Positions 10,305 through 18,324 of a stretch of DNA of 23,469 nucleotides are shown piece by piece (the stretch's first letter is position 1; every line of letters begins with the position of its first letter). The translations under genes were made by a program, and so were the position numbers. Source of the stretch: Sabulitectum sp036743055 (GTDB lineage Bacteria; Fermentibacterota; Fermentibacteria; Fermentibacterales; JCC-6); the NCBI GenBank assembly GCA_036743055.1, contig DAINQE010000039.1:1-23469 (forward strand). Reading direction: 5' to 3'. Below the pieces are notes generated by a model. That model made no database searches and was not told the DNA's origin. It saw nothing but the letters and a program-made list of their open reading frames with translations.

Positions 10305-10475
10305 CCTTTGCTATTGAACCATGATGACCGCAGGAGCCGGGGTGACTCAACATGAAGTTGTGGATATCATCCCAGAAACGACTCGAAGTGCGCCATTTAA
10401 TTTATTGTCTTGCTTTCGTTTATGAGGTTCTCAACAGCACATCGGAGTTTTCAACAAAACCCGAATCTTCAACTC
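10305..10475. other. Leader region between bactofilin and the V/A-ATPase operon
   Basis: This 171-bp gap is the only sizeable break between the gyrase/bactofilin run and the ATPase genes, so the operon promoter probably lies here. I could not find a convincing -35/-10 pair on the - strand. It holds two DnaA-box-like 9-mers: ATATCCACA on the - strand (10359-10367) and TTTTCAACA on the + strand (10448-10456). No terminator hairpin with a T-tract follows the bactofilin stop. Confidence 0.35.
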
Positions 10476-10838
10476 TTACTTCTGTTTAGGTTTGCCCTCG
10501 AGGGAACTCATGCTGCAGTGTCCCTCGAAGAAGACACCTTCTTCGATGATCAGGGATTTGGTGATGATGTCTCCCTCGATCCGGGACCCGTTCTGCAGTT
10601 CCAGCTGCTTCTCAGCCTTTATGGTTCCATTCACGGTTCCGCCTATTACGGCGTGATTCACCACCACATCTCCCTTGATACGACCTTCGTGGCCCACCGT
10701 GAGGGTTCCGGAGACCTTCACCTGCCCATCGACGAACCCGTCTATCCTCAGGCCGCCGTTGACATCCAGGGAGCCCGTTATGGTGCTGCCACCGCCTACG
10801 GTGGAGTTGATCGAGCTGTAGCCGTCGTCCTTTGCCAT
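10476..10838 (-). CDS. Bactofilin family cytoskeletal protein
   Basis: Bactofilins are nucleotide-independent polymers of a right-handed beta-helix, used to localise cell-wall enzymes and shape the cell. The 120 residues comprise a short N-terminal tail (about 1-14), a core of repeating short strands with G at turns (GGGSTITGSLDVNGGLRIDG, GTVNGTIKAEKQLELQNGS, EGDIITKSLIIEEGVFFEGH) and a short basic C-terminal tail (EGKPKQK). This is the DUF583 pattern. AAGGAAG is placed 4 bases before the ATG. It lies 15 bases after the anchor-protein gene, which supports a joint function. Confidence 0.95.
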   Translation of the reverse strand: MAKDDGYSSINSTVGGGSTITGSLDVNGGLRIDGFVDGQVKVSGTLTVGHEGRIKGDVVVNHAVIGGTVNGTIKAEKQLELQNGSRIEGDIITKSLIIEEGVFFEGHCSMSSLEGKPKQK

Positions 10839-10853
10839 GATACTTCCTTACCT

Positions 10854-11207
10854 CTATTCGTATCCTTCATCCTGTGCCCCCGAGGTGGCCAGGTTCTCGA
10901 TTACCTCTCGTGTATCCCGTATATGCTGAAGCTCCTCCTCGATGGCATCCAGCCGTCTGTTCATGTTCAGCGCCGTATCCAGCGAGTCTGACAGAGCCCT
11001 GTTCCTGCTTTCCAGCTCGGCGTTCCTCGAGAACTCTCCAACGCCTAGCAGAAGAACCGCGGTAGCGCCGAGAACGACAAGGACCAGAATGACTGAGAGC
11101 AGCCTGAAGAGAACGAGCTTTCTGCCCGAGAATATCCATTCTCTGCGGCGTCTGTTCGCGTCATGGGGTATAATGTTGATGGTAAAGCTTTTATCTCTTC
11201 CGGCCAT
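10854..11207 (-). CDS. Single-pass membrane anchor with periplasmic coiled coil; N-terminal half of bactofilin-linked M23 peptidase type
   Basis: About 117 residues: a cytosolic segment with FTINIIPHDANRRRREW, one strongly hydrophobic helix (about residues 30-57), then a coiled coil (roughly 60-105) and a short acidic end. In many bacteria the gene beside bactofilin encodes an M23 (LytM) endopeptidase with just this start, a basic juxtamembrane motif resembling ..iIPHD.., one helix and a coil, before the catalytic domain. Here no HxxxD or HxH peptidase part exists, and bactofilin begins 15 bases after the stop, so the domain is missing rather than frameshifted. Two ATGs are adjacent; I chose the second, which lies about 4 bases after GGAG. 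The homology is inferred from pattern memory and order. Confidence 0.75.
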   Translation of the reverse strand: MAGRDKSFTINIIPHDANRRRREWIFSGRKLVLFRLLSVILVLVVLGATAVLLLGVGEFSRNAELESRNRALSDSLDTALNMNRRLDAIEEELQHIRDTREVIENLATSGAQDEGYE

Positions 11208-11286
11208 CATTCTCCAAGCTTGGCTCCGGTAAACGCTAACCTAAAACTGCATCTTTCCCGGGTCAAACGGTTCTCCCGGGTGAAGT

Positions 11287-12258
11287 TCAGAGATCAGCCA
11301 GCAGTTCCTTTATCCTTAACTCATCCATACCCGCGCCGAGACAGGCCATGAGCATGATCCGTATCTTGTTACCGGCCATGTCTCCCGCAGAGATCGCGCC
11401 TCTCTCCATCAAATCCAGTCCGCCGCCGGGGTAGGCGTAGACTCCCAGAACCCTTCCCTTGTAGCACCTGCTGGTTATAACCACTATCACCGAGGCATCA
11501 ATGGCTCGCTGTATCGCATCGGCGGTAAGGGGGTGCACGTTTCCCCTGCCGAAGGCTTCCACCACTATTCCCCTGTATCCCGAATCCACGAGGAAATCGA
11601 TGATGTCGTGGCCGAACCCCGCGGCTGTCCTCACCAGGCCAACCCTGGTATCGAGACTCAGCGGACCCCGGGGCAGATTGAGCCTCCAGATGGGAAGCCT
11701 GTGGTAGATGACCTTGTCATCATCCACGAAACCCAGTGGACCGTAACCGGGACTGTCGAAACTGCTCACGTTGGAGGTGCAGGTCTTCGTTACACGACCC
11801 GCGGCGTGGATCTCGTCGTTGAGTACCACGGTGACCCCCAGGTTGCTCGTTTCGGTGCACGCTACCCTGACGGCATTCATGATGTTCCTGGGCCCGTCCA
11901 CACCCAGTTCGCTGCTGCTTCTCATGGCGGCGGTAAAAACAACGGGAAGGGTTCCCTCGAGGTGTATGTCCGCCATGAAGGCGGTTTCCTCGAGGGTGTC
12001 GGTACCATGGGTAACCACAACGCCGTGGTAATCACCGGATACCTCGTATGATCGGAGAAGCCTGGCAATATCGGCCATTATCTCAGGTGTTACATGGGGG
12101 CTGGGAAGGCTTGAGAACCTCTCGACGGATATCATGGCTCCAGGGATCAGGTCGAGCACCTGAAGATCCATTCCCGACACCGGCCCGATGGTAATTCCCC
12201 CGTCACCGGGGAGCATCTCTATGGTTCCTCCGGTGGAGAGCACAAGTATTCTCTTCAT
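11287..12258 (-). CDS. L-asparaginase-family amidohydrolase (type I/II fold), atypical active site
   Basis: The family hydrolyses asparagine to aspartate and ammonia. The 323 residues carry both threonine motifs: STGGTIE with T12, and THGTDTLEET with T86 and D87. AAMRSSSELGVDGPRN and GIVVEAFGRGN are also family segments. Compared with remembered E. coli AnsB, the catalytic lysine (K162) aligns with E136, and the flexible-loop tyrosine (Y25) has no equivalent in the shorter loop after T12. Substrate is therefore uncertain; glutamine or another amide is possible. There is no signal peptide, so it is probably cytoplasmic. GGAGG lies 5 bases before the ATG, and the gene begins one base after the large upstream gene. 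Confidence 0.88.
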   Translation of the reverse strand: MKRILVLSTGGTIEMLPGDGGITIGPVSGMDLQVLDLIPGAMISVERFSSLPSPHVTPEIMADIARLLRSYEVSGDYHGVVVTHGTDTLEETAFMADIHLEGTLPVVFTAAMRSSSELGVDGPRNIMNAVRVACTETSNLGVTVVLNDEIHAAGRVTKTCTSNVSSFDSPGYGPLGFVDDDKVIYHRLPIWRLNLPRGPLSLDTRVGLVRTAAGFGHDIIDFLVDSGYRGIVVEAFGRGNVHPLTADAIQRAIDASVIVVITSRCYKGRVLGVYAYPGGGLDLMERGAISAGDMAGNKIRIMLMACLGAGMDELRIKELLADL

Positions 12259-12259
12259 G

Positions 12260-15200
12260 TCAGCCTCCGCCGGCCTTGAGCTGTCTTGCCTTCAGATATT
12301 CCTTCAGTTCGCCGGGCTTTTCCACCAGGGAGATAGTCTCGTTCACGAAGCCCTCGTCGGCGCCGTGGATGTCAAGGAGCCTCATGAGCTCCGAATCGGA
12401 ACCGGCGGCCTGCAGAAGGGTCTGACTTTCCTCCAGCATCTTGAGAAGACCTTCCCTGGCGGGATCCACCGTCCAGCGGAGAATAATGGCAACGGAATCG
12501 GCGTTGTCCCTGTACTTGCGCCTCATGTCGGCGCTTATCTCTCCGGCTTCCCTGGCGGATACTATGCCGCCTCCGTAACGGACCCTTCTGAACACGTCCT
12601 TGACGAAGTCCACCGCTTCGGAGACCTCCTCCACCGGACTCCTGTCACTGGTTACCGTTCCGCTGAAGATCCATGATTCCATAAGGGCTTCCGCTATCCT
12701 GGAACGCACGGAGTCGGACTCTATCTCCAGCAGGGCCTCCTCGACGGATATGAAGAAGTTGGAATAGCGGGTCATGAAGGATATCTTCTCAGATACGGTC
12801 TTCTCCATTGCCAGCCTCTCCAGGAGGATGCTCATGAGCAGACTGCTCTTTTCCATTCCCAGGATCAGCAGATCCAGTCTTTCGGCGGAGTTCCTCCTCC
12901 AAAGGGGCTGGAGGAAGCTCTTTTCCATAAGGTCGGAAGGATCAATGCCGCCGGCCTGGTTATAGAGGCTTTCCTTAAGGGTGGAGAGGAAGCTGACTGA
13001 ATCGAAGAATCCCAGGAACTCGATGGCTTCGGTTGCCGCCCGGGCGATGGACATTGCCTTCTCCTGGGAGTTCTTGGAGGCCAGGACTATTTCAACGGCG
13101 CAGTTCAGCAGTGGCGGAAGGGCCGCCTGTCTCCATCCGCTGTAAAGGTCCTGCTCCATGAACCCTTCGAGACCCTCCAGGTAGTCCAGGACCTCTGGTG
13201 GAGGATATGCGCCGGCCCTGTTCGCGGCGAAAAGGGAGAATGGCGCAACGCCCTGGGACCTTGAGATGAGTTCCTCCAACATGCCGCGGTTCCAGTTCAG
13301 GGAGAGGGATCCGGCACCCGGCACCTTTGCTGTCCTCAGTTCCGACGCCAGGATGCCGGCTACGTTCAGTACCATCTCCTTCGTTTCGGCGCCTGTGTTC
13401 CCCACAAGGGCGGAAACCGCTCCATACAGCTTCATTCTGGCGTTCTCGAAAACGTTCTTGCGGGCTACGTACTCCTCTCGTCTGGAACCGGGCCAGCTCG
13501 GATCCAGGTAAAGTGGAGGAGGGGTTTTCTGGGAGAGCCATGAATCCAGCACGGTGACCCTGTCCTGGAGGATCTCCTGATCAAGCCTGCGGACAAGGTA
13601 CTCGGCGAACTCGCTGTCCCCGGTCATTCCCCCAATGCTTCTGGTGATCTCATCGGCAACACTGAAAAGGAATGGGACCAGCAGTGAAGCTTCCCTGGCC
13701 AGAAGAGCCACGGAGTCCGGAAGTATGGAGCCGAAGAAGATACCGGCGGTGGCGCCTGTGCCGGTTACACCGGAGCTGGCGGTGGATGTTTCGCCGGGCA
13801 TGAGCTTCTCCGCAAGTTCCTCGATTACCGAACTGTCGATATTCTCAAGGGTCTGCGGATTGTCCACGAAGACTCGAAGGATATTGGATACGCCTGTATT
13901 GAGGAACCTGGAGAAAAGCCTGTCAGCCCCCTCTTCCCACACGGCGGTCCTGCTGAAGCGGTCGCAGATGGTCCTTATGCCCGAGATCAGCTCTTCAGAA
14001 CGGTTCCCCTCGAAACCCGGAATGACAAGGAGATCCGTAATGACCCTGTCAACCGCTTCTATGCGGCCTCCCGCCCTGAGAACCTTCTGAAACACCCTGT
14101 GCTCGGTGTCCCTGAGTTTGTCAATGTCCCCAGCGCTGTTGTAGCCGGTTACAGCGAAGGAGAGGCACTCCCTGAAAACAGGGTCCTCGGGATGCACTTC
14201 CTGAAGGAGCCTTGTGACAACGTTTTCCAGGTATCGGCACCTCACGGTTACATCGTTGATGCGGCCCATGAAGTCTATGATCGTCTTCTCTACCTCCTCC
14301 GGGAAGGATAGAATTACCTCAACCCACAGGGGAGCAAGACCGGAGAGGGTCTTCTTCCTGTCGATGGCGGACAGCAGCTCCACGAGCCTTGCGGTGGAGG
14401 GGATCCTCTCCAGGTACCTCCGTGTGTCTTCAGGTTCAGCGGCCCGTATAAGGAGAGAACTCGCGGCGAGCACGCTGCTTATTGATATGCCGCTGTGAAA
14501 GGCGGCCGTGTCCAGCTGTATAAGCGCATTCCTTGCCTCGGTGTGACTCATTTCCACCAGGGACCTGTAGAATGCCTTGAGGGCCGTCCTGTCGGAAGTT
14601 ACGCTTACCGGAAGTATCCCGGCGACAATGCGGGAAAACCGAATGGTGTTCGAGGGAGAGAGCCTCTCATCGGGGGGGGTGTCCTCCACCAGCCTTGCAA
14701 GGAACTGCAGCACCTCGCCGCTGATCTCCTCGCCTATTGCCTTGAGGAAACGCACCAGCTTCCCGAGACTGATCCCGCCGGGCACATTATGCAGGAAGGA
14801 AACTATTGCTTCACCCATTGCGGCATGGTCGCTTCCGGCTATACCGTGGGAAACCGCTTCGATCACAAGGTCCATTTCCAGCTGATGGTCAACCTGTATC
14901 CTCAGGTCCCGGCTGCTTTCCAGTATGGAGGCGACCCTTTTCCTGTCATGGGTGTCAAAGAGTTCCATGACCTTGTGGACCCTCTCCGAGGAGAAGAGCT
15001 CCTCAAGGTCCCTCCTGGACTCAATAGCGCTGAGGATTCCCGCAAGGAACCTTATGGAGCTCACCGGGACCAGCCCCCTGCTAAGCCTTCCATGAACCAG
15101 CCTGCCGCGCCTTTTGATCAGGTTCCATATCTGAGTGTAGTCGGAGTCGTCGAGAAGCCAGCCGGTCTCGATGGTGTAGTCCAGGAGCATGACCGCGGTA

Positions 15201-15829
15201 TCATCGTCGATAGCTTCTTTATCTATCCTGGCAAAATACTTCTCCAGGGCATTTACTATGTCCGTTCCGCCGGAGCTCATCCTGAGGCAAACGAATCCGA
15301 ATCTTTCCGGAAAGGTTCCAGCCACCTTGAGGGGCAGAGCAACATGCGCCGAGGCTATGCTGCCGGCGGATCTGAGTGCTTTCAGCCAGCAGGAGAGGGC
15401 CTCGATGAACGTTATTCCGAAGGAATCCGGCGAATATGCCTCAAGAAGCTCGAAAAAACCCCTGATCCCGAAGGGCATTTGGGATGACCGGAGAGTGTGG
15501 CACTGCCTGAACCAGTTCTCAGCTATGACAGGATCGTATGTATCAGGTACGATGAGACCAATCAGGAAATTGTAGATGCCCTCGGCCTCCATTCTGTCCA
15601 TGACGGACATGAGGGAAGCCAGTGACGGAACGGCCTCTCCGAGACCGCGGGATACCGCAAGCCGTTCGATGGACCCCTGAAGCCTGGGAACCGATTTCAG
15701 TTCTACCCTGGAGGGGTCCGGCATCGGAGGAGGATTGATCTCCGGGGGAGGAACCGGAATGCTGCCCAGGTTCCTCACCGAAAGCCAGGTTCGTATCTGC
15801 CTGTTGAGCTGATCGTTACGAGATGGCAT
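12260..15829 (-). CDS. Large helical protein of unknown function, coupled to gyrA
   Basis: I do not recognise this 1189-residue protein. It begins MPSRNDQLNRQIRTWL, has a proline-rich linker at about residues 24-41 (PVPPPEINPPPMPDP), and then reads as almost continuous amphipathic helices. These resemble alpha-solenoid (HEAT/ARM-like) material, but no repeat consensus is clear. Near residues 690-710 there is a Ser/Thr/Gly-rich stretch (TSTASSGVTGTGATAG) that may separate two helical halves. No signal peptide, convincing membrane helix, P-loop, zinc cluster or catalytic motif is visible. Its ATG overlaps the gyrA stop by one base (TGATG) and the asparaginase follows after one base, so it is translated with gyrase. 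A scaffold or chromosome-associated role is possible but unsupported by motif. Confidence 0.85.
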   Translation of the reverse strand: MPSRNDQLNRQIRTWLSVRNLGSIPVPPPEINPPPMPDPSRVELKSVPRLQGSIERLAVSRGLGEAVPSLASLMSVMDRMEAEGIYNFLIGLIVPDTYDPVIAENWFRQCHTLRSSQMPFGIRGFFELLEAYSPDSFGITFIEALSCWLKALRSAGSIASAHVALPLKVAGTFPERFGFVCLRMSSGGTDIVNALEKYFARIDKEAIDDDTAVMLLDYTIETGWLLDDSDYTQIWNLIKRRGRLVHGRLSRGLVPVSSIRFLAGILSAIESRRDLEELFSSERVHKVMELFDTHDRKRVASILESSRDLRIQVDHQLEMDLVIEAVSHGIAGSDHAAMGEAIVSFLHNVPGGISLGKLVRFLKAIGEEISGEVLQFLARLVEDTPPDERLSPSNTIRFSRIVAGILPVSVTSDRTALKAFYRSLVEMSHTEARNALIQLDTAAFHSGISISSVLAASSLLIRAAEPEDTRRYLERIPSTARLVELLSAIDRKKTLSGLAPLWVEVILSFPEEVEKTIIDFMGRINDVTVRCRYLENVVTRLLQEVHPEDPVFRECLSFAVTGYNSAGDIDKLRDTEHRVFQKVLRAGGRIEAVDRVITDLLVIPGFEGNRSEELISGIRTICDRFSRTAVWEEGADRLFSRFLNTGVSNILRVFVDNPQTLENIDSSVIEELAEKLMPGETSTASSGVTGTGATAGIFFGSILPDSVALLAREASLLVPFLFSVADEITRSIGGMTGDSEFAEYLVRRLDQEILQDRVTVLDSWLSQKTPPPLYLDPSWPGSRREEYVARKNVFENARMKLYGAVSALVGNTGAETKEMVLNVAGILASELRTAKVPGAGSLSLNWNRGMLEELISRSQGVAPFSLFAANRAGAYPPPEVLDYLEGLEGFMEQDLYSGWRQAALPPLLNCAVEIVLASKNSQEKAMSIARAATEAIEFLGFFDSVSFLSTLKESLYNQAGGIDPSDLMEKSFLQPLWRRNSAERLDLLILGMEKSSLLMSILLERLAMEKTVSEKISFMTRYSNFFISVEEALLEIESDSVRSRIAEALMESWIFSGTVTSDRSPVEEVSEAVDFVKDVFRRVRYGGGIVSAREAGEISADMRRKYRDNADSVAIILRWTVDPAREGLLKMLEESQTLLQAAGSDSELMRLLDIHGADEGFVNETISLVEKPGELKEYLKARQLKAGGG

Positions 15830-18324
15830 CAGCTCTCGTTTTCCGAGGAATCATCCCCTTCAATCATGTCCTCTCGAATAAGGGTTACATCTGAAACAGT
15901 ATCCTCTTCGTGAAGATTGATGAGCTTAACTCCCTTTGTCGCCCTGCCGATCACGCTGACTTCGTCGCACTTGAACCTGATCACCATTCCCGCTACGGTT
16001 ACCACCAGCATCTCACATCCGGTCTCGGGAGCTGAAACCGCAACAACTCCTCCGTTCCTCTCGTCGGTTATGATGTTGATCACACCCTTTCCCCCCCGGT
16101 GAGTTTCCCTGTATTCGGAGGATGGGGTCCTCTTTCCGTAGCCGTTCTCGGTAACGGTCATCAGTATGTCGTCTTCCGATACTGTGACAAGGTCAACGAT
16201 CCTGTCGTGGGCATCGAGCCTCATTCCGTTCACCCCCATGGTGTCACGACCCTGGGGCTTAACCTCTGTTTCGGAGAACTTCACTGCCCTTCCGAGGTAG
16301 GAAGCCAGCACCACGCTGGAGGAGCCGTCCGTGAGAACAGCCTTCACAAGCTCGGTGCCTTCCGCAAGCTTAACCGCCTTGATCCCGTTCCTTCTGGGCC
16401 TTCCGTAACTGTCCAGCCTGGTTTTCTTCACCATGCCGCCGCTGGTGGCCATCAGGACATAGCGCTCTCCGGCAAAGTCCTTGACGCAGACATTGGCAAC
16501 GGGTCTTTCCCCCGGAGTAAGCTCCAGCAGGTTAATGATGGCCTTTCCACGGCTGTTCCTTCCCCCTTCGGGTATCTGCCATACCTTGAGCCAGTGGCAT
16601 ATGCCCATGTTGGTGAAGAAGAGGATGTAGGAATGGCTTGTGGCAACGAAGACCTGTTCCAGGTAGTCTTCCTCCCTGGTGGTAACGCCGGTCTTGCCCC
16701 TTCCGCCCCTTACCTGGCTTCTCCATGTATCAAGGGGAAGACGCTTGATGTAGCCCCTGTGGGAAACCATGACCACCATGGGCTCGTCGGGTATCATGTC
16801 CTCAATATCTATTTCGTCTGGAGCGTAGGGTACTATCTCCGTCCTTCTGTCTTCTCCGTACTTCTCGGCGATCTCCCTGAGCTCGTCGGCCACAACCTTC
16901 ATCCTGAGTTCCCTTTGCTCCAGTAAACGGCGAAGCTCTTCGATGGTCGTTTCCAGCTCGGCGAGTTCCTCTTCAAGCGACTTCCTGTCCAGGGCGGTGA
17001 GCTTGCCCAGCCTCATGTCCAGGATGGCCTGGGCCTGTTTCTCAGTGAAGCCGAAGGTGTCGATAAGGGAGTCCCTGGCTTCCGTCTGGGAAGACGAGGC
17101 CCTGATTATCCTTATGACTTCATCGATGTTGTCCTGGGCCTTGATGAGACCTCGGAGTATGTGTGCCCTTGCTTCAGCCTTCTCGAACAGGAAGGTCGTA
17201 CGCCTGTGTATCACCGAGTGCCGGTGATCGATGTAGAGGGAGAGCATGTCCCTGAGGCAGAGCCTTCCCGGGATCTGGTCAACCAGGGCGATGAGGTTCG
17301 CGCCGAAACTGGTTTCCAGGGCGGTCTTCTTGAAGAGCTGGTTCAGGACGATCTCCTCGACCGCGTCCCTCTTAAGGACAACTACTATCCTCATGCCGGC
17401 CCTGTCGGATTCGTCCCTGAGGTCTGCGATGCCGGTGATCTTCCTGTCCTTCACCAGGTCGGCAATGGACTTGATGAGCCTGGCTTTGTTGACCATGTAG
17501 GGAAGCTCGGTCACTATCAGACAGTTCCTGCCCTCCACCTCTTCGGAGTCGACACGGCCCCTGACTACAATTCTCCCCCTGCCCGACAGGTAGGCGTTCC
17601 TTACCCCCCGGAGACCCATGATGATCCCGCCGGTGGGAAAGTCCGGAGCCTGGATGATGTCTATGAGTTCTTCGTCGGTGATCTCAGGGTTCTCTATCAG
17701 TGCTATGCAGGCGTTCACCGTATCCCTGAGGTTGTGCGGTGGTATGTTCGTGGCCATGCCCACGGCGATCCCCGAGGATCCGTTCACAAGAAGATTCGGT
17801 ATACCCGAGGGAAGCACCGATGGCTCGGTAAGCCTCTGGTCGAAGTTCGGTTCGAAGTCAACCGTTTCCTTGTCGATGTCGGAGAGCATTTCCTCTCCGA
17901 TCCTGGCCATCCTCGCCTCTGTGTATCTGTACGCCGCGGCGGGGTCCCCGTCCACCGATCCGAAGTTTCCCTGTCCGTCCACCAGTGGATACCTCAGGGA
18001 GAAGTCCTGGGCCATCCTGACCATTGCATCGTAAACAGAGCCGTCGCCGTGGGGATGGTATTTTCCAAGGACATCGCCAACCACCGTGGCGGATTTCTTG
18101 AAGGCCCTCTGGTGGGTGAGCTTCTGCTCGTACATGCTGTAGAGTATGCGCCGGTGAACGGGCTTGAGGCCGTCACGCACATCCGGCAGAGCCCTGCCCA
18201 CGAGCACGCTCATGGAATAGTCGAGATAGGACTTCTTCATTTCGTCCTCGAGCTCAATATGATTCAGGGAGGCGATGTCCCTTTCCCGGTCGAGGTCTTT
18301 GTTCTCTTTGTCCTTAGTAGTCAA
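15829..18324 (-). CDS. gyrA: DNA gyrase subunit A
   Basis: GyrA cuts and rejoins DNA during negative supercoiling. At 831 residues the length is normal. The catalytic pair R133-Y134 lies in AAAYRYTEARM. The quinolone region reads KYHPHGDGSVYDA, with Gly95 where E. coli has Ser83, and Asp99 at the E. coli Asp87 position. The coiled-coil arm is at about 380-490. The GyrA box QVRGGRG at 537-543 marks gyrase rather than topoisomerase IV, and beta-pinwheel repeats follow. The tail is acidic (EGDDSSENES). The start is TTG at 18324: the near-perfect Shine-Dalgarno GGAGGTGA, lying in the last codons of gyrB, ends 6 bases before it. The overlap with gyrB is 11 bp. Confidence 0.98.
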   Translation of the reverse strand: MTTKDKENKDLDRERDIASLNHIELEDEMKKSYLDYSMSVLVGRALPDVRDGLKPVHRRILYSMYEQKLTHQRAFKKSATVVGDVLGKYHPHGDGSVYDAMVRMAQDFSLRYPLVDGQGNFGSVDGDPAAAYRYTEARMARIGEEMLSDIDKETVDFEPNFDQRLTEPSVLPSGIPNLLVNGSSGIAVGMATNIPPHNLRDTVNACIALIENPEITDEELIDIIQAPDFPTGGIIMGLRGVRNAYLSGRGRIVVRGRVDSEEVEGRNCLIVTELPYMVNKARLIKSIADLVKDRKITGIADLRDESDRAGMRIVVVLKRDAVEEIVLNQLFKKTALETSFGANLIALVDQIPGRLCLRDMLSLYIDHRHSVIHRRTTFLFEKAEARAHILRGLIKAQDNIDEVIRIIRASSSQTEARDSLIDTFGFTEKQAQAILDMRLGKLTALDRKSLEEELAELETTIEELRRLLEQRELRMKVVADELREIAEKYGEDRRTEIVPYAPDEIDIEDMIPDEPMVVMVSHRGYIKRLPLDTWRSQVRGGRGKTGVTTREEDYLEQVFVATSHSYILFFTNMGICHWLKVWQIPEGGRNSRGKAIINLLELTPGERPVANVCVKDFAGERYVLMATSGGMVKKTRLDSYGRPRRNGIKAVKLAEGTELVKAVLTDGSSSVVLASYLGRAVKFSETEVKPQGRDTMGVNGMRLDAHDRIVDLVTVSEDDILMTVTENGYGKRTPSSEYRETHRGGKGVINIITDERNGGVVAVSAPETGCEMLVVTVAGMVIRFKCDEVSVIGRATKGVKLINLHEEDTVSDVTLIREDMIEGDDSSENES

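Noticed and set aside
10446..10459. GTTTT-CAAC-AAAAC mini-hairpin after the bactofilin stop, considered as a terminator
   Set aside because: It is a five-base A/T-rich stem with no T-tract; too unstable.
11257..11280. Two CCCGGG palindromes 12 bases apart, considered as a terminator between the asparaginase and anchor genes
   Set aside because: The stem is only 6 bp with a 12-base loop, and no T-tract follows on either strand, so it is too weak to call.
14495..15487. Long + strand open frame opposite the large unknown gene (330 codons)
   Set aside because: The - strand reading is continuous over 1189 codons, is coupled to both neighbours and reads as normal protein. The + strand frame looks like antisense shadow.
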